DNA of 64,000 nucleotides from Cytophagaceae bacterium (GCA_016722655.1 JADKIR010000004.1:1922001-1986000); one strand, 5' to 3'; positions 25,872 through 34,113 are shown, counted from the first letter of the stretch. Notes: generated from the sequence alone by a model not told the origin. A program made the numbers and translations.

Positions 25872-26573
25872 ATGCTTGAACCTTCACCATTTTTAGGCGA
25901 ATTCATGGGCACGCTTGTGCTCCTTTTATTTGGTAACGGCGTAGTTGCCAACGTTTTACTTTCGAAAACCAAAGGACAAAATTCCGGATTAATAGTAATT
26001 ACAACTGCATGGGCTATGGCGGTAACTTTTGGCGTTTTTGTAGCTCAAAAATTTGGCAGTGAAGCTGCTCACCTCAATCCGGCACTTACCATTGCATTTG
26101 CCTTTCAATCAGGTGATTGGAGTAATGTTTTGCCTTTTATTGCTGCACAAATGCTGGGAGCTATTTTTGGTGCCACCCTCACATGGTTGTTTTATTACCC
26201 CCATTGGGAAGCTACAGAAGATAAAGCAGCAAAATTGGGTGTCTTTGCTACTTCTCCGGCCATTAAACATACCCCTTCCAATTTCTTCGCAGAGTTTTTG
26301 GGTACATTTATTTTATTTGTAGGTGTTTCTTCTATTTATGCCTCACAAGGCTCCGGTTTATCTCCCTATTTGGTAGGCATGCTGGTGTTAGTAATTGGAA
26401 ATGCCCTCGGTGGCACTACTGGTTACGCTATCAATCCTGCCCGCGATTTGGGGCCAAGAATAGCCCATGCTTTGTTACCTATTGCCGGCAAAGGCGACAG
26501 CAACTGGTCATACGCCTGGATTCCGGTTGTAGGTCCGATTTTAGGGGCTGTGGTGGGGAGTTTGTTATTTTAA
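25872..26573 (+). CDS. glpF: Aquaglyceroporin, glycerol facilitator-like (MIP family)
   Basis: A 233-residue channel starting at MLEPSPFLGEFMGT. Six hydrophobic helices and the two half-helices with NPA motifs are visible: HLNPALTIAF and AINPARDLGPR. Asp after the second NPAR is typical of glycerol-conducting members, so glycerol or a similar small polyol is the likely solute. It is immediately followed by a DUF1080 gene (10 bases), which suggests an operon. A 54-base imperfect copy of its 3' end lies downstream of that gene. Confidence 0.88.
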   Translation: MLEPSPFLGEFMGTLVLLLFGNGVVANVLLSKTKGQNSGLIVITTAWAMAVTFGVFVAQKFGSEAAHLNPALTIAFAFQSGDWSNVLPFIAAQMLGAIFGATLTWLFYYPHWEATEDKAAKLGVFATSPAIKHTPSNFFAEFLGTFILFVGVSSIYASQGSGLSPYLVGMLVLVIGNALGGTTGYAINPARDLGPRIAHALLPIAGKGDSNWSYAWIPVVGPILGAVVGSLLF

Positions 26574-26583
26574 AACGTTAATT

Positions 26584-27168
26584 ATGAGAAGCTTAATTTT
26601 TATTTTTTTGATTGGTTCTTTTTGTCATGTTACACATGGACAAAAACTCAGAAAGATTTTTAATAACAAAGACCTTGATGGATGGATTGTCCCTAATCCT
26701 AATTACGATAACTGGTCGGTAAAAGACAAAATGCTTTTGGTAAAAAGCAGCGATGACCGCAAAGGAAGTATTCTTTGGACGCAAAAAACTTATAAAAACT
26801 TTATCGTTGAAGTTGAATATAAGGATGTGAGTGGGGTAGTGGATTCAGGAATTTTTTTGAGGGGAGAAAACGACCAGATACAGATTGGGATTTCGGGGTC
26901 GCTAAAAAGAGACCTTACGGCTTCACCCTATATACCGGGCAAAAGGTACCCTGTTGAGGCCAAAACCGAAGGAATATTGAAAGTTGGCGACTGGAATACT
27001 TTAAAAGTTAAAGTTTTGGGTCAAACCTATACTGTTTGGCTAAACGGAATAGAAGTGATGACCTATACCTCCGAAAATATACCCAATACAGGGCCCATCG
27101 GCATACAATTGCACCCGGGCAATGACATGAGTATTCAGTATCGTAAAATACGTTTGGCTGAAATTTAA
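26584..27168 (+). CDS. Secreted DUF1080 family protein
   Basis: A 194-residue single-domain DUF1080 (PF06439) protein with signal MRSLIFIFLIGSFCHVTHGQ. Family features are FNNKDLDGWIVPNPNYDNWS, VDSGIFLRGENDQIQIGISG and the C-terminal NTGPIGIQLHPGNDMSIQYR. Some members hydrolyse 3-keto-glycosides. It lies 10 bases after the glpF-like channel, so the two are likely co-transcribed, which raises the possibility that the channel passes its product. Confidence 0.88.
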   Translation: MRSLIFIFLIGSFCHVTHGQKLRKIFNNKDLDGWIVPNPNYDNWSVKDKMLLVKSSDDRKGSILWTQKTYKNFIVEVEYKDVSGVVDSGIFLRGENDQIQIGISGSLKRDLTASPYIPGKRYPVEAKTEGILKVGDWNTLKVKVLGQTYTVWLNGIEVMTYTSENIPNTGPIGIQLHPGNDMSIQYRKIRLAEI

Positions 27169-27264
27169 AAGTCTTATTTTGGTTGATTATTAATAGGTTA
27201 TTCTTGGTTTTTTAAGCAAGAAATTCATTTTATGAATAGTCAATACCCAGAGTTTTATGTACGT

Positions 27265-27318
27265 ATTCCGTTTTAAGTTCGATTTTAGGGGTTCTGGTGT
27301 GGAGTTTGTTGTTTTAAA
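27265..27318 (+). pseudogene. Relic of a glpF-like 3' end
   Basis: This 54-base stretch aligns to 26520-26574, the last codons and stop of the glpF-like gene, with one gap and about eight mismatches (GATTTTAGGGG and GAGTTTGTT are kept). Nothing longer is recognisable upstream. It is best explained as the remains of a duplicated segment. Confidence 0.6.
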
Positions 27319-27350
27319 GAGTTTTTTCTTTGTAAATAAAACTGATTGAA

Positions 27351-29048
27351 ATGCGACTTTTTATTTTATTATTACTTATTAACTTGCCTTTAAAATCATT
27401 TTCAAATACCCCAAAATTTGACAATTATATTACAATTTGCCGTGCTTACGGCGTGGTAAAATATTTTTCGAAGGAATGTGCAAGTGGAAAACTGAATATT
27501 GAAGATTACACCTATAGTTTTGTAGAAAAAAATGATTTTAATGATGATATTAATGTGTTATTAAACAGATACTTAGATGCTTTCAAAACAAAAAGTATTA
27601 AAGGTGACTCAATAGATTTTATCAGGTTTAATAAATATCTGAAAAGCCAAAAATTTGAAAACCGAAATGACTTTTTTTGGATTAATAATGAAGCGTTTAG
27701 TGCAGAAAATAAAAGAAAGATTTATAGCATAATTAACTCTTATATACCAAAAAATAATAAAAGCTTCAATCTGACTGAGAAGTCAAAAGTAATTAATCAC
27801 AAAAATTTTCTCAAAAGTGACTCCACTCAAAGTAATTTAAAATATCTGGTTGGTTTTTTTCAGTTTTGGAATGTAATTAAATATTATTATCCTCATCTCA
27901 AATCTATAGATAAAAATTGGGATAATGTTTTGAATGATAATTTACCATCATTTTTAACGGTGAATAATGACAATAATTTTAAAATGGAATTGATGTCCCT
28001 AACCACTATTTTGAGGGATTCTCATGTTTTTGTAAAGCAAAAAAATAAAAAAGATAATAATTTAAGACACCCATTAGGTTTTAAAGCGATTGAAAATAAA
28101 ATTGTTCTGTTTTCAATCTTAAATGACAGTGTTAGGATATCGATACCATTAAAAAAAGGTGCTTTATTAACCAAGATTAATGAAATTTCTGTAGACTCAG
28201 CTTTCCAAACTTTTTTAAAATATCATTCTCAGTCTAATTCTAGGATTGCTTTTTTTAATTTTTCCAGGAGTCTACCAACCTTGTTAAACGATTCAGTAAG
28301 CTTAACTTTTAATGATTCAATTAAGGTTAGTTCCAAGAAAATTAAAGATGAAAAGATCAATTTGGATGATTATTATAAAGAATTAATTATTTCTAAAGAC
28401 ATTTCAGAAAAAATTGGGTTCATTAATGCATCAGAAATTGGCTACTTTGAATTTGGCAGAGCAATCAAAAAATTAAAGCATAAAGAATTTATTATTTTTG
28501 ATTGCCGGGGTTATGCAAGTTTGGCTGTTTTGCGTTATGGTTATTTGTTAAATGGTAAACCAAAGAGTGTTGCTTCTTATTATTATCCGTTTTTTAAGAT
28601 TCCAGGTTATTTTATTTATGGACAGGATAATTATTATGGGTCATCTTTTGAAATAGCTTTAAAGATTTCAGGCCTTTTAAGAGAGAATGCAAAGAAGATT
28701 GTTCCCACTTTTAGAAAGCCTTTTATGGGAAAAGCAATCATTTTAGTTAATGAAAGAGCGAATTCTTTTGGCGAAACCAATATTATGGCTTTGATGGCAT
28801 ATTGTAAAAATTCTATTTTGATTGGTTCAAATACCTCAGGTTCAAACGGGAATGTTGCAATTTGTAATCTAATTGGTGACATAGAAATTGGTTTTACAGG
28901 AATAGATTTTCGATTTCCAAATGATGTTTCAACTCAAAGAACTGGAATTTCTCCGAATATTTTTGTTAATCAATCTTTGAGTGATTTTAGTCTTGGAAAA
29001 GATACAGTATTGGATTTTGCTATTCAGTTTATTAACGAAAAAGAATAA
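27351..29048 (+). CDS. S41 family peptidase-like secreted protein
   Basis: A 565-residue exported protein (signal about residues 1-18). The N-terminal 150 residues are variable; then FWNVIKYYYPHL and TTILRDSHVFVKQ resemble the N-terminal part of tail-specific proteases, a PDZ-like segment follows, and the core ILVNERANSFGETN with a candidate nucleophile serine, then GSNTSGSNGN, matches S41 peptidases. S41 enzymes degrade or process proteins in the periplasm. Codon use is markedly more AT-rich than neighbours, with many Asn and Lys codons, so recent acquisition is possible. Not in an evident operon. Confidence 0.8.
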   Translation: MRLFILLLLINLPLKSFSNTPKFDNYITICRAYGVVKYFSKECASGKLNIEDYTYSFVEKNDFNDDINVLLNRYLDAFKTKSIKGDSIDFIRFNKYLKSQKFENRNDFFWINNEAFSAENKRKIYSIINSYIPKNNKSFNLTEKSKVINHKNFLKSDSTQSNLKYLVGFFQFWNVIKYYYPHLKSIDKNWDNVLNDNLPSFLTVNNDNNFKMELMSLTTILRDSHVFVKQKNKKDNNLRHPLGFKAIENKIVLFSILNDSVRISIPLKKGALLTKINEISVDSAFQTFLKYHSQSNSRIAFFNFSRSLPTLLNDSVSLTFNDSIKVSSKKIKDEKINLDDYYKELIISKDISEKIGFINASEIGYFEFGRAIKKLKHKEFIIFDCRGYASLAVLRYGYLLNGKPKSVASYYYPFFKIPGYFIYGQDNYYGSSFEIALKISGLLRENAKKIVPTFRKPFMGKAIILVNERANSFGETNIMALMAYCKNSILIGSNTSGSNGNVAICNLIGDIEIGFTGIDFRFPNDVSTQRTGISPNIFVNQSLSDFSLGKDTVLDFAIQFINEKE

Positions 29049-29077
29049 TCTGCACCTATGGTTCGGCATTTTATTTC

Positions 29078-30214
29078 CTATACCACAAACTCCCCATAAT
29101 TTTCATTTGTAATTACCTGTGTAGTATGCTCAGGGTAAGCCTGTAAAAAAGACTTCGGAAAGCCCACTTTCTGGTTTTTCCATTTGATTTCGTAGGCATT
29201 TAGCATCCCGCCGGTTTCTTCGATATAGTCAATTTCGGCCTGGTCGCGGGTACGCCAGAAAAACGTATTGGGGGTGTGACTGGTGTAGGCATTCCGTTTT
29301 TTCCTTTCCGAAATCAGGTAATTCTCCCACAATGCCCCCACGTCAGCCCGCAAATCTACCGGATTGTAATTGCTGATGAGTACATTTCTGATGCCATTGT
29401 CATAAAAATAGTATTTCTTGCCTTTTTTGAGCTCATTCCGCAGGTTTCGGCTAAGGGCTGGTAACTTAAATACTATGAACGCTTTTTCGAGTAAATCGAT
29501 ATATTTTTCTACTGTAGCAGTATCAATATTTCCAATCAGTCTTGCCAGTTCGTTGAAGTTTACTTCCTGCCCCACCTGAAATGCCAAAGCTTGCAGTAGT
29601 TTTTCCAATACCGCCGTTTTCCTGATGCCGTCAATCATCAGCAGGTCTTTGTAAAGGTAACTTTTCGAAATTTCGAGCAGAGCTTCCTTCTCATTTCCGG
29701 GGTTGTTGATTATTTCTGGATATGATCCAAAAACCAGGCGGGTATGTAAAAGCCTTTTGGCCTCAAGCGTTCCTAAAGTATCTGTTAATTCCTGAAAACT
29801 GACCGGGAAAAGTTGAAACTCCCGCTTTCTACCGGTAAGGGGTTCGGCGGTTTTGTCCATCAGATCAAGTGCCGAAGAGCCCGTAGCAATTACCTGAATA
29901 TGAGGGTAATTGTCGTAAATTAATTTGATTTTCTTTCCAATGTCCTGTATCTGCTGGGCTTCATCAATGATTACCAGTTCGGTATCATTGCCTATTAATC
30001 CCATCAGCTGAGTGCTGGTGTCAGCATCAGAAAACGCTCTGTAAATGTCAGCCTCATCGGCATTAAACCACTTAAACGGCTTGCCAATGGTTTGTGTCAA
30101 TGTGCGTAAAAGAGTAGTTTTACCTACCTGTCTTGCTCCCAAAAGCATAATAACTTTTCCCTTAAAGCACTGCTGTACAAGGTTATTTAAGAGCATTCTT
30201 TTGATCATATTCAT
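29078..30214 (-). CDS. AAA ATPase with DUF4143 domain
   Basis: A 378-residue protein: N-terminal P-loop GARQVGKTTLL, Walker B LVIIDEAQQ, sensor-like ATGSSALDL and R-finger region, then a winged-helix and C-terminal DUF4143 nuclease-like domain (FWRTRDQAEIDYIEE). Such proteins are common in bacteria and archaea and are of poorly known function; the C-terminal domain has a PD-(D/E)XK-like outline. The gene starts 14 bases after a -7 element, and a 32-base tandem repeat array lies just upstream of that. It is not linked to a transposase. Confidence 0.88.
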   Translation of the reverse strand: MNMIKRMLLNNLVQQCFKGKVIMLLGARQVGKTTLLRTLTQTIGKPFKWFNADEADIYRAFSDADTSTQLMGLIGNDTELVIIDEAQQIQDIGKKIKLIYDNYPHIQVIATGSSALDLMDKTAEPLTGRKREFQLFPVSFQELTDTLGTLEAKRLLHTRLVFGSYPEIINNPGNEKEALLEISKSYLYKDLLMIDGIRKTAVLEKLLQALAFQVGQEVNFNELARLIGNIDTATVEKYIDLLEKAFIVFKLPALSRNLRNELKKGKKYYFYDNGIRNVLISNYNPVDLRADVGALWENYLISERKKRNAYTSHTPNTFFWRTRDQAEIDYIEETGGMLNAYEIKWKNQKVGFPKSFLQAYPEHTTQVITNENYGEFVV

Positions 30215-30227
30215 TCAAAATTATGCT

Positions 30228-30235
30228 CAAATATA
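30228..30235 (-). promoter_or_regulatory. Predicted -7 element of the DUF4143 ATPase gene
   Basis: TATATTTG on the minus strand, a full match to TAnnTTTG. The tandem repeats begin 15 bases further upstream, where a -33 element would be expected. Confidence 0.5.
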
Positions 30236-30250
30236 TATCAATTATTTTTT

Positions 30251-30340
30251 ATAATCGAAAAATTACGCCTTTTTTTTAGAATATAATCGAAAAAATACGC
30301 CATTTTTTTAGAATATAATCGAAAAATTACGCCATTTTGT
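30251..30340. repeat. Tandem repeat array, 32-base unit, about 2.8 copies
   Basis: Copies begin at 30251, 30283 and 30315 (last one partial). Each contains ATAATCGAAAAA then TACGCC and an A/T-rich tail with TTTTTTAGAAT; copies differ at a few bases. It lies upstream of the ATPase gene and downstream of the XRE gene. Confidence 0.85.
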
Positions 30341-30344
30341 AATA

Positions 30345-30358
30345 TCATTTCGAAATGA
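30345..30358. promoter_or_regulatory. 14-base perfect palindrome
   Basis: TCATTTCGAAATGA lies between the tandem array and the end of the XRE gene. It could be an operator, but there is no direct evidence. Confidence 0.35.
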
Positions 30359-30370
30359 AAGAAAGGAAAA

Positions 30371-30571
30371 TCAATCTGATTCTTCAAGAATAAATATCTC
30401 TTCAACAGGCTTTTGAAATAATCTGGCAATCTTCAATGCCAAAACTGTTGACGGTACGTATTTCCCACTTTCCATAGCATTTATTGTCTGTCGGCTTACA
30501 CCTATTTTATCAGCTAATTCGGATTGCGTAATATTCAATATTGCCCGCTCGATTTTAAGTTTGTTTTTCAT
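30371..30571 (-). CDS. XRE family transcriptional regulator
   Basis: A 66-residue Cro/C1-type HTH protein: NITQSELADKIGVSRQTINA is the canonical helix-turn-helix, followed by MESGKYVPSTVLALKIARLF. It begins directly after the stop codon of the membrane-protein gene, so both form one transcript. Two 16-base palindromes around the promoter upstream of that gene are candidate operators for autoregulation. Confidence 0.92.
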   Translation of the reverse strand: MKNKLKIERAILNITQSELADKIGVSRQTINAMESGKYVPSTVLALKIARLFQKPVEEIFILEESD

Positions 30572-31039
30572 TTATTTATCCGAATAAACTAAAAAGTGAA
30601 ATCTAAAAATAAATATAATTAAGGGTGTGAAAATATTTAAAAAAGGCACAAATAAAAAAGTAAATCCATGAATCACAAGGGTGGCAATAAGCAATAGCCC
30701 ATAATTTACATAAAGTGCCCACTGAAGCGACTCTAACCTGATTTTCGAAATATATTCATCTTCTTTATGATGCTTTGAAAAAGCTATCAGCAAAAGAGAA
30801 ACCGTTGTTCCTAGTAGAGCAAAATCATTGGTTAGGTTAAGAAAATTCGGTGAATCTTTAACAAATATATCATTTGAATTAATATTAAAATCAAAATGTA
30901 AAAAGCCCGGAACTTTAAGTGTCAAAAACTCAAATTGAAATTCATAAAACAAACAAAAGAAACTTAGAACCAAAAATGGAATTGCTAAAACTACTCCATA
31001 AATTTTCAAACGATGAGGAAACAAAAATCTGGCATCCAT
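30572..31039 (-). CDS. Small membrane protein in an XRE operon
   Basis: A 155-residue protein with four predicted transmembrane segments (about 12-30, 70-85, 105-122, 128-150) and a basic KHHKEDEYISKIRLE cytoplasmic loop. It has no recognised family. The arrangement, a membrane protein followed immediately by a short XRE regulator, recurs in Bacteroidota and Firmicutes, where roles are mostly unknown. It is not a recognisable toxin. Confidence 0.75.
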   Translation of the reverse strand: MDARFLFPHRLKIYGVVLAIPFLVLSFFCLFYEFQFEFLTLKVPGFLHFDFNINSNDIFVKDSPNFLNLTNDFALLGTTVSLLLIAFSKHHKEDEYISKIRLESLQWALYVNYGLLLIATLVIHGFTFLFVPFLNIFTPLIIFIFRFHFLVYSDK

Positions 31040-31055
31040 TATTTTATAATTTTAA

Positions 31056-31092
31056 GTAAAACATATTTTACCAAATGTAAACTATATTTTAC
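31056..31092. promoter_or_regulatory. Paired operator palindromes of the XRE operon
   Basis: GTAAAACATATTTTAC (31056-31071) and GTAAACTATATTTTAC (31077-31092) are symmetric and their centres are 21 bases apart, about two helical turns. They flank the -7 element. Confidence 0.7.
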
Positions 31093-31103
31093 TTTTAATC
31101 AAG
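31072..31103 (-). promoter_or_regulatory. Promoter of the membrane-protein/XRE operon
   Basis: Minus strand CTTG (31100-31103), 20-base spacer and TACATTTG (31072-31079), 33 bases before the ATG. Both operators overlap or touch it. Confidence 0.65.
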
Positions 31104-31130
31104 TATTTTTTACAAAAAGTTTAACAAAAT

Positions 31131-31157
31131 AAAAAGACCATCCGAAGATGGTCTTTA
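31131..31157. terminator. Bidirectional terminator before the DinB gene end
   Basis: AAAGACCATC (31133-31142) and GATGGTCTTT (31147-31156) form a 10-base stem with CGAA loop and flanking A/T runs. Confidence 0.85.
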
Positions 31158-31186
31158 AACTTAAAACTAAAACCTAAACTTAAGAC

Positions 31187-31687
31187 TCATTCCCCCATTT
31201 CGTCGGCACTAGGACCATAAGGACCCGGCACCGGAATATTCAGAAGTCTAAGGCAAACCTGCAACTGGGCACGATGGTGGGCATTTTGACCCATGGCATG
31301 GCGGAATGTTTCCCAGCGTTCGAGTTCCATGAAGATTTGGTCACCGGAGCAAAGTAACCATTTTTCTTGCAGGATATCATCTGTGGAGGCATTGAGGGCA
31401 TCAGTAGCTTGGGAAAGGCACTCATCAAAGCGGGCCACCATCTCTTCGGCCGTATCAAATTTTTGAGGTTGCCAGCCGCCTTCGGCAAAGTCCCATTTTG
31501 GATGCAAAAGACCGTTGGTAATCATATCCGGAATTTCGGCCAGGTGAGTAGCCAAAGTTCTGATATCCATGCTTTTTGGGTGTGGTCGCCAGTCCATTTT
31601 GTCGGCAGGGATTATTTCCAGCATTCGGCGGGTTTGTACACCTTCCTGTGCCAACTCTTTCTTAAAAGCTTCAATAAATGTCATCAT
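31187..31687 (-). CDS. DinB superfamily protein
   Basis: A 166-residue protein with the DinB four-helix outline: MDWRPHPKSMDIRTLATHLA near the N-terminus and FRHAMGQNAHHRAQLQVCLR, whose histidines (with the early HLAE) are the usual metal-site positions. Two ATG codons overlap at the start. The DinB fold is used by DNA-damage-induced proteins and thiol transferases; the activity here is unknown. Stands alone. Confidence 0.88.
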   Translation of the reverse strand: MMTFIEAFKKELAQEGVQTRRMLEIIPADKMDWRPHPKSMDIRTLATHLAEIPDMITNGLLHPKWDFAEGGWQPQKFDTAEEMVARFDECLSQATDALNASTDDILQEKWLLCSGDQIFMELERWETFRHAMGQNAHHRAQLQVCLRLLNIPVPGPYGPSADEMGE

Positions 31688-31743
31688 AGTTTTATAATTT
31701 GATTTGTAAAAAATTCTTTTTTTTTAATCGTAAATCCAAAATT

Positions 31744-31790
31744 GTTAAATCATCAATCATAAATCGAATCAATCGTTAAATCGTCAATCG
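31744..31790. repeat. Short degenerate direct repeat
   Basis: GTTAAATCATCAATCAT (31744-31760) is repeated with changes at 31775-31790, overlapping the stop of the next gene. AT-rich and possibly incidental. Confidence 0.35.
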
Positions 31791-32405
31791 CTTGACCGGT
31801 TCTCGCAATATTGTTTTTAGTTTTTCAGGAGCCGTTTTCCTGAAATCTGAAAGGTAGATTTCATGATGCAGGCCATTCTTGCCCAAATTTTCTTTTTTAC
31901 AAAAATCCTGAATGAGTTTAAAACTTTCGGGTTCGGTTGAAAAAGGACCTATGTGCATCATTTGCACACACAAACCTTCATTTATGGTCACAAATTCAAT
32001 GGCTTTGACCCTTTCGATTCCTTTCTTCTGGCTTATCCATTCTTTGTATTTTTCCACATTATTTTTTTCTACAAAATCGGGCATCATAATCATAAGTTTA
32101 TACTCCCATTCCGACCGGGGAACTAGTATCGAAGAGTTTTCGACAGTGAGTCCGGGATATTTTTTTTCATCAAAAAACCATAACCCTTCCAGTTTGGAAA
32201 CTACAAAATCGCGGGGTTTATATGCCGGTTTTAATCCATAGGCCAAACTGTAAAGAGCCTGAATGTCAGCAGCAAAATTTTCAGATGAGGGATCGCCTTT
32301 GCCACAGATTTGAAGAAAATTGTATGAGCCAAACTCAACCAGGAAAGGTTTGGTGCCCGCATTGAAGTAATCTTTGTGTTTTTTTGTAAGATCTATCTTT
32401 TCCAT
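31776..32405 (-). CDS. GyrI-like domain protein
   Basis: A 209-residue protein starting at MEKIDLTKKHKDYF. It has two GyrI/SHS2-like repeats with FLQICGKGDPSSENFAADIQ in the first and MMHIGPFSTEPESF in the second, plus the typical YKPRDFVVSKLEGLWFF. Relatives bind small hydrophobic molecules or act on xenobiotics. It is the last of three minus-strand genes, after the WYL regulator and a YdeI-like protein, so it may belong to that regulon. Confidence 0.87.
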   Translation of the reverse strand: MEKIDLTKKHKDYFNAGTKPFLVEFGSYNFLQICGKGDPSSENFAADIQALYSLAYGLKPAYKPRDFVVSKLEGLWFFDEKKYPGLTVENSSILVPRSEWEYKLMIMMPDFVEKNNVEKYKEWISQKKGIERVKAIEFVTINEGLCVQMMHIGPFSTEPESFKLIQDFCKKENLGKNGLHHEIYLSDFRKTAPEKLKTILREPVKRLTI

Positions 32406-32473
32406 ACCTCTGATTTTTTTATCAAAAGTATGATGACCGAATGTCAACAGTATGTCAGTAGGGTTTTGTTTTT

Positions 32474-32959
32474 TTATAAATCATACATCCTTTTTCCTTC
32501 CAAAAGTCTGTCGATTACTTTATTTATTCTATTGACTTTGGTTTCATCGTTTTTAGCCTCTGCAATCCAATCCACAAAATACCGCTGGTTTGATTCGGTC
32601 ATAGATAAAAAGAATTTTCTGGCCTCAGGAAAATGCTCCAGGCATTCCATGATTTCATCGGGCACCATGTAAGTGCTTAAATCATATTCCAACCGGGCGA
32701 AAACTTTATCTCCTTGGCCTTTGTTCAACTTTTTTCTGAGGTCGGCTTTAAGTGGCAACATCGAAATGCCCTGCCCCATAGGTGCTATTTTGTATCCTTC
32801 GATGATCTCATTGTCTATTTTTCCGCGGATTTTGGTCCAACCTCCTTTTGAATATTCCTTATTTAGAATTACTTCTAATTTGATATAAGTCCAGCCACCT
32901 TTACCCGGAAACTTTTCAATAACATATTCTCTTTCAGTAATTATTAGATTTTCAGCCAT
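32474..32959 (-). CDS. YdeI/OmpD-associated (DUF1905-type) protein
   Basis: A 161-residue protein. Residues 1-85 match DUF1905 (GGWTYIKLEVI, GKGQGDKVF-like turn and MLPLKADLRKKLNKG); the C-terminal part, PDEIMECLEHFPEARKFFLS followed by SNQRYFVDWIAEAK, is the bacteriocin-protection YdeI domain. Its start overlaps the end of the WYL regulator gene by 8 bases, so the two are co-translated. The biochemical role is not established. Confidence 0.87.
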   Translation of the reverse strand: MAENLIITEREYVIEKFPGKGGWTYIKLEVILNKEYSKGGWTKIRGKIDNEIIEGYKIAPMGQGISMLPLKADLRKKLNKGQGDKVFARLEYDLSTYMVPDEIMECLEHFPEARKFFLSMTESNQRYFVDWIAEAKNDETKVNRINKVIDRLLEGKRMYDL

Positions 32960-33902
32960 TAAGTCTCAGGGTTACTTTTTCTACATTCTTTTTTACCAGT
33001 TCTTTTAGTTCTACCGGTTCAATGATATCTGCCACAGCACCCAAATACATAAACCACACCGAAAAGCCAATAAGGTTACCACTCAGAAAAGTAATTTCTA
33101 TTTGTTCCCCCAGATCTTTTTGTGAAACAAAACCCATATAATAATGTTGGTCACCCAGATATCTGAAGTGCTGGCGGTCAAATCTGATGACAACTTTAGT
33201 CAGATTTTTTTCTGAGGAGGTATTTTCAATGAATGATTGTAACGCCGGATGTTTTTGCTGAAACCGCTCTTTTAGAACTTCACTTTTAATAATCCTGTCC
33301 AACCTAAAGTTTCGGTAATCGTTTCTCAGCTGACAAAAAGCCACTAAATACCAGTAATTACCCTGGGCGTAAATTCCCACAGGCTCAATAGTTCTGGTAT
33401 TTACCTGTAAAAAAGCATTAGTCAGATATTCAATTTTTATAAGATTTTTATTTAAAACGGCATCAAGAATTGTTTTCAACTGAATGTTTTCAGGAACTGA
33501 GTCAGGAAGGTATTGATTTTTTACCATTGCAATATGTTCGCCTACATCATTGGCTTTTTCCTGAATTTCTGAACCCAGCACCGCTTTGATTTTAAAAAGA
33601 CCCGACTGGTAATTTTTGGTGGTTTCAGTGTCAGTCATTTTCAAAACCAATTTTTCAGCAGTAACAAAAGCCATGGCTTCATGCTCAGTAAAATGGACAG
33701 GCGGAAGCCTGTACTCCTTCATGAGCCAATATCCAATACCTGCTTCTGACATAATCGGGATTCCGGCATGCTCAAGTGACCTGATGTCACGGTAAACGGT
33801 TCTGAGACTGATTTCAAATCGGTCAGCAATTTCCTGAGCTTTTACAATTCTTTTGGATTGTAGTTGAATCAGAATGGCAGAAAGACGGTCAAGTCGGTTC
33901 AT
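32952..33902 (-). CDS. YafY-type transcriptional regulator with WYL domain
   Basis: A 316-residue regulator: N-terminal HTH_11-type winged helix (IADRFEISLRTVYRDIRSLE, GIPIMSEAGIGYWL), then a WYL domain at about 145-220 (TRTIEPVGIYAQGNYWYLVA, FRLDRIIKSEVL) and a WCX C-terminal part. WYL domains sense ligands, including nucleic-acid fragments in some systems. It heads a minus-strand set with the YdeI-like and GyrI-like genes. A full -7 match (TAATTTTG) lies at 33921-33928 on the minus strand. Confidence 0.9.
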   Translation of the reverse strand: MNRLDRLSAILIQLQSKRIVKAQEIADRFEISLRTVYRDIRSLEHAGIPIMSEAGIGYWLMKEYRLPPVHFTEHEAMAFVTAEKLVLKMTDTETTKNYQSGLFKIKAVLGSEIQEKANDVGEHIAMVKNQYLPDSVPENIQLKTILDAVLNKNLIKIEYLTNAFLQVNTRTIEPVGIYAQGNYWYLVAFCQLRNDYRNFRLDRIIKSEVLKERFQQKHPALQSFIENTSSEKNLTKVVIRFDRQHFRYLGDQHYYMGFVSQKDLGEQIEITFLSGNLIGFSVWFMYLGAVADIIEPVELKELVKKNVEKVTLRLNG

Positions 33903-34032
33903 TGTTTTTAATTACGAATTCAAAATTATTTCAAATAAGGGGCATTTTGGTCATATTTTTTGCCAAATATTTTAGAATTAACTATTTAATTGATTCGCTT
34001 AAAAAAAAATTTAGAAAAAATTTAAAAAATGT

Positions 34033-34063
34033 TTTGGAAAAACAAATCATAAATGTAATTTTG
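34033..34063 (+). promoter_or_regulatory. Promoter of xylA
   Basis: TTTG (34033-34036), 19-base spacer and TAATTTTG (34056-34063), an ideal match, about 50 bases before the ATG. Confidence 0.75.
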
Positions 34064-34113
34064 ACACTTAATAAAGTTTTTTAATATTTTAACTTGAAAT
34101 AATAATATAGAAT

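Noticed and set aside
29078..30214. DUF4143 ATPase considered as an IstB-type transposition helper
   Set aside because: The C-terminal DUF4143 domain is present and there is no transposase or terminal inverted repeat around it.
30251..30340. Possible CRISPR-like array
   Set aside because: The units are adjacent without spacers and there are no cas genes nearby; it is a plain tandem repeat.
30371..31039. XRE plus membrane protein considered as a toxin-antitoxin pair
   Set aside because: The partner is a 155-residue four-helix protein with no known toxin motif, so only an XRE operon of unknown role is claimed.
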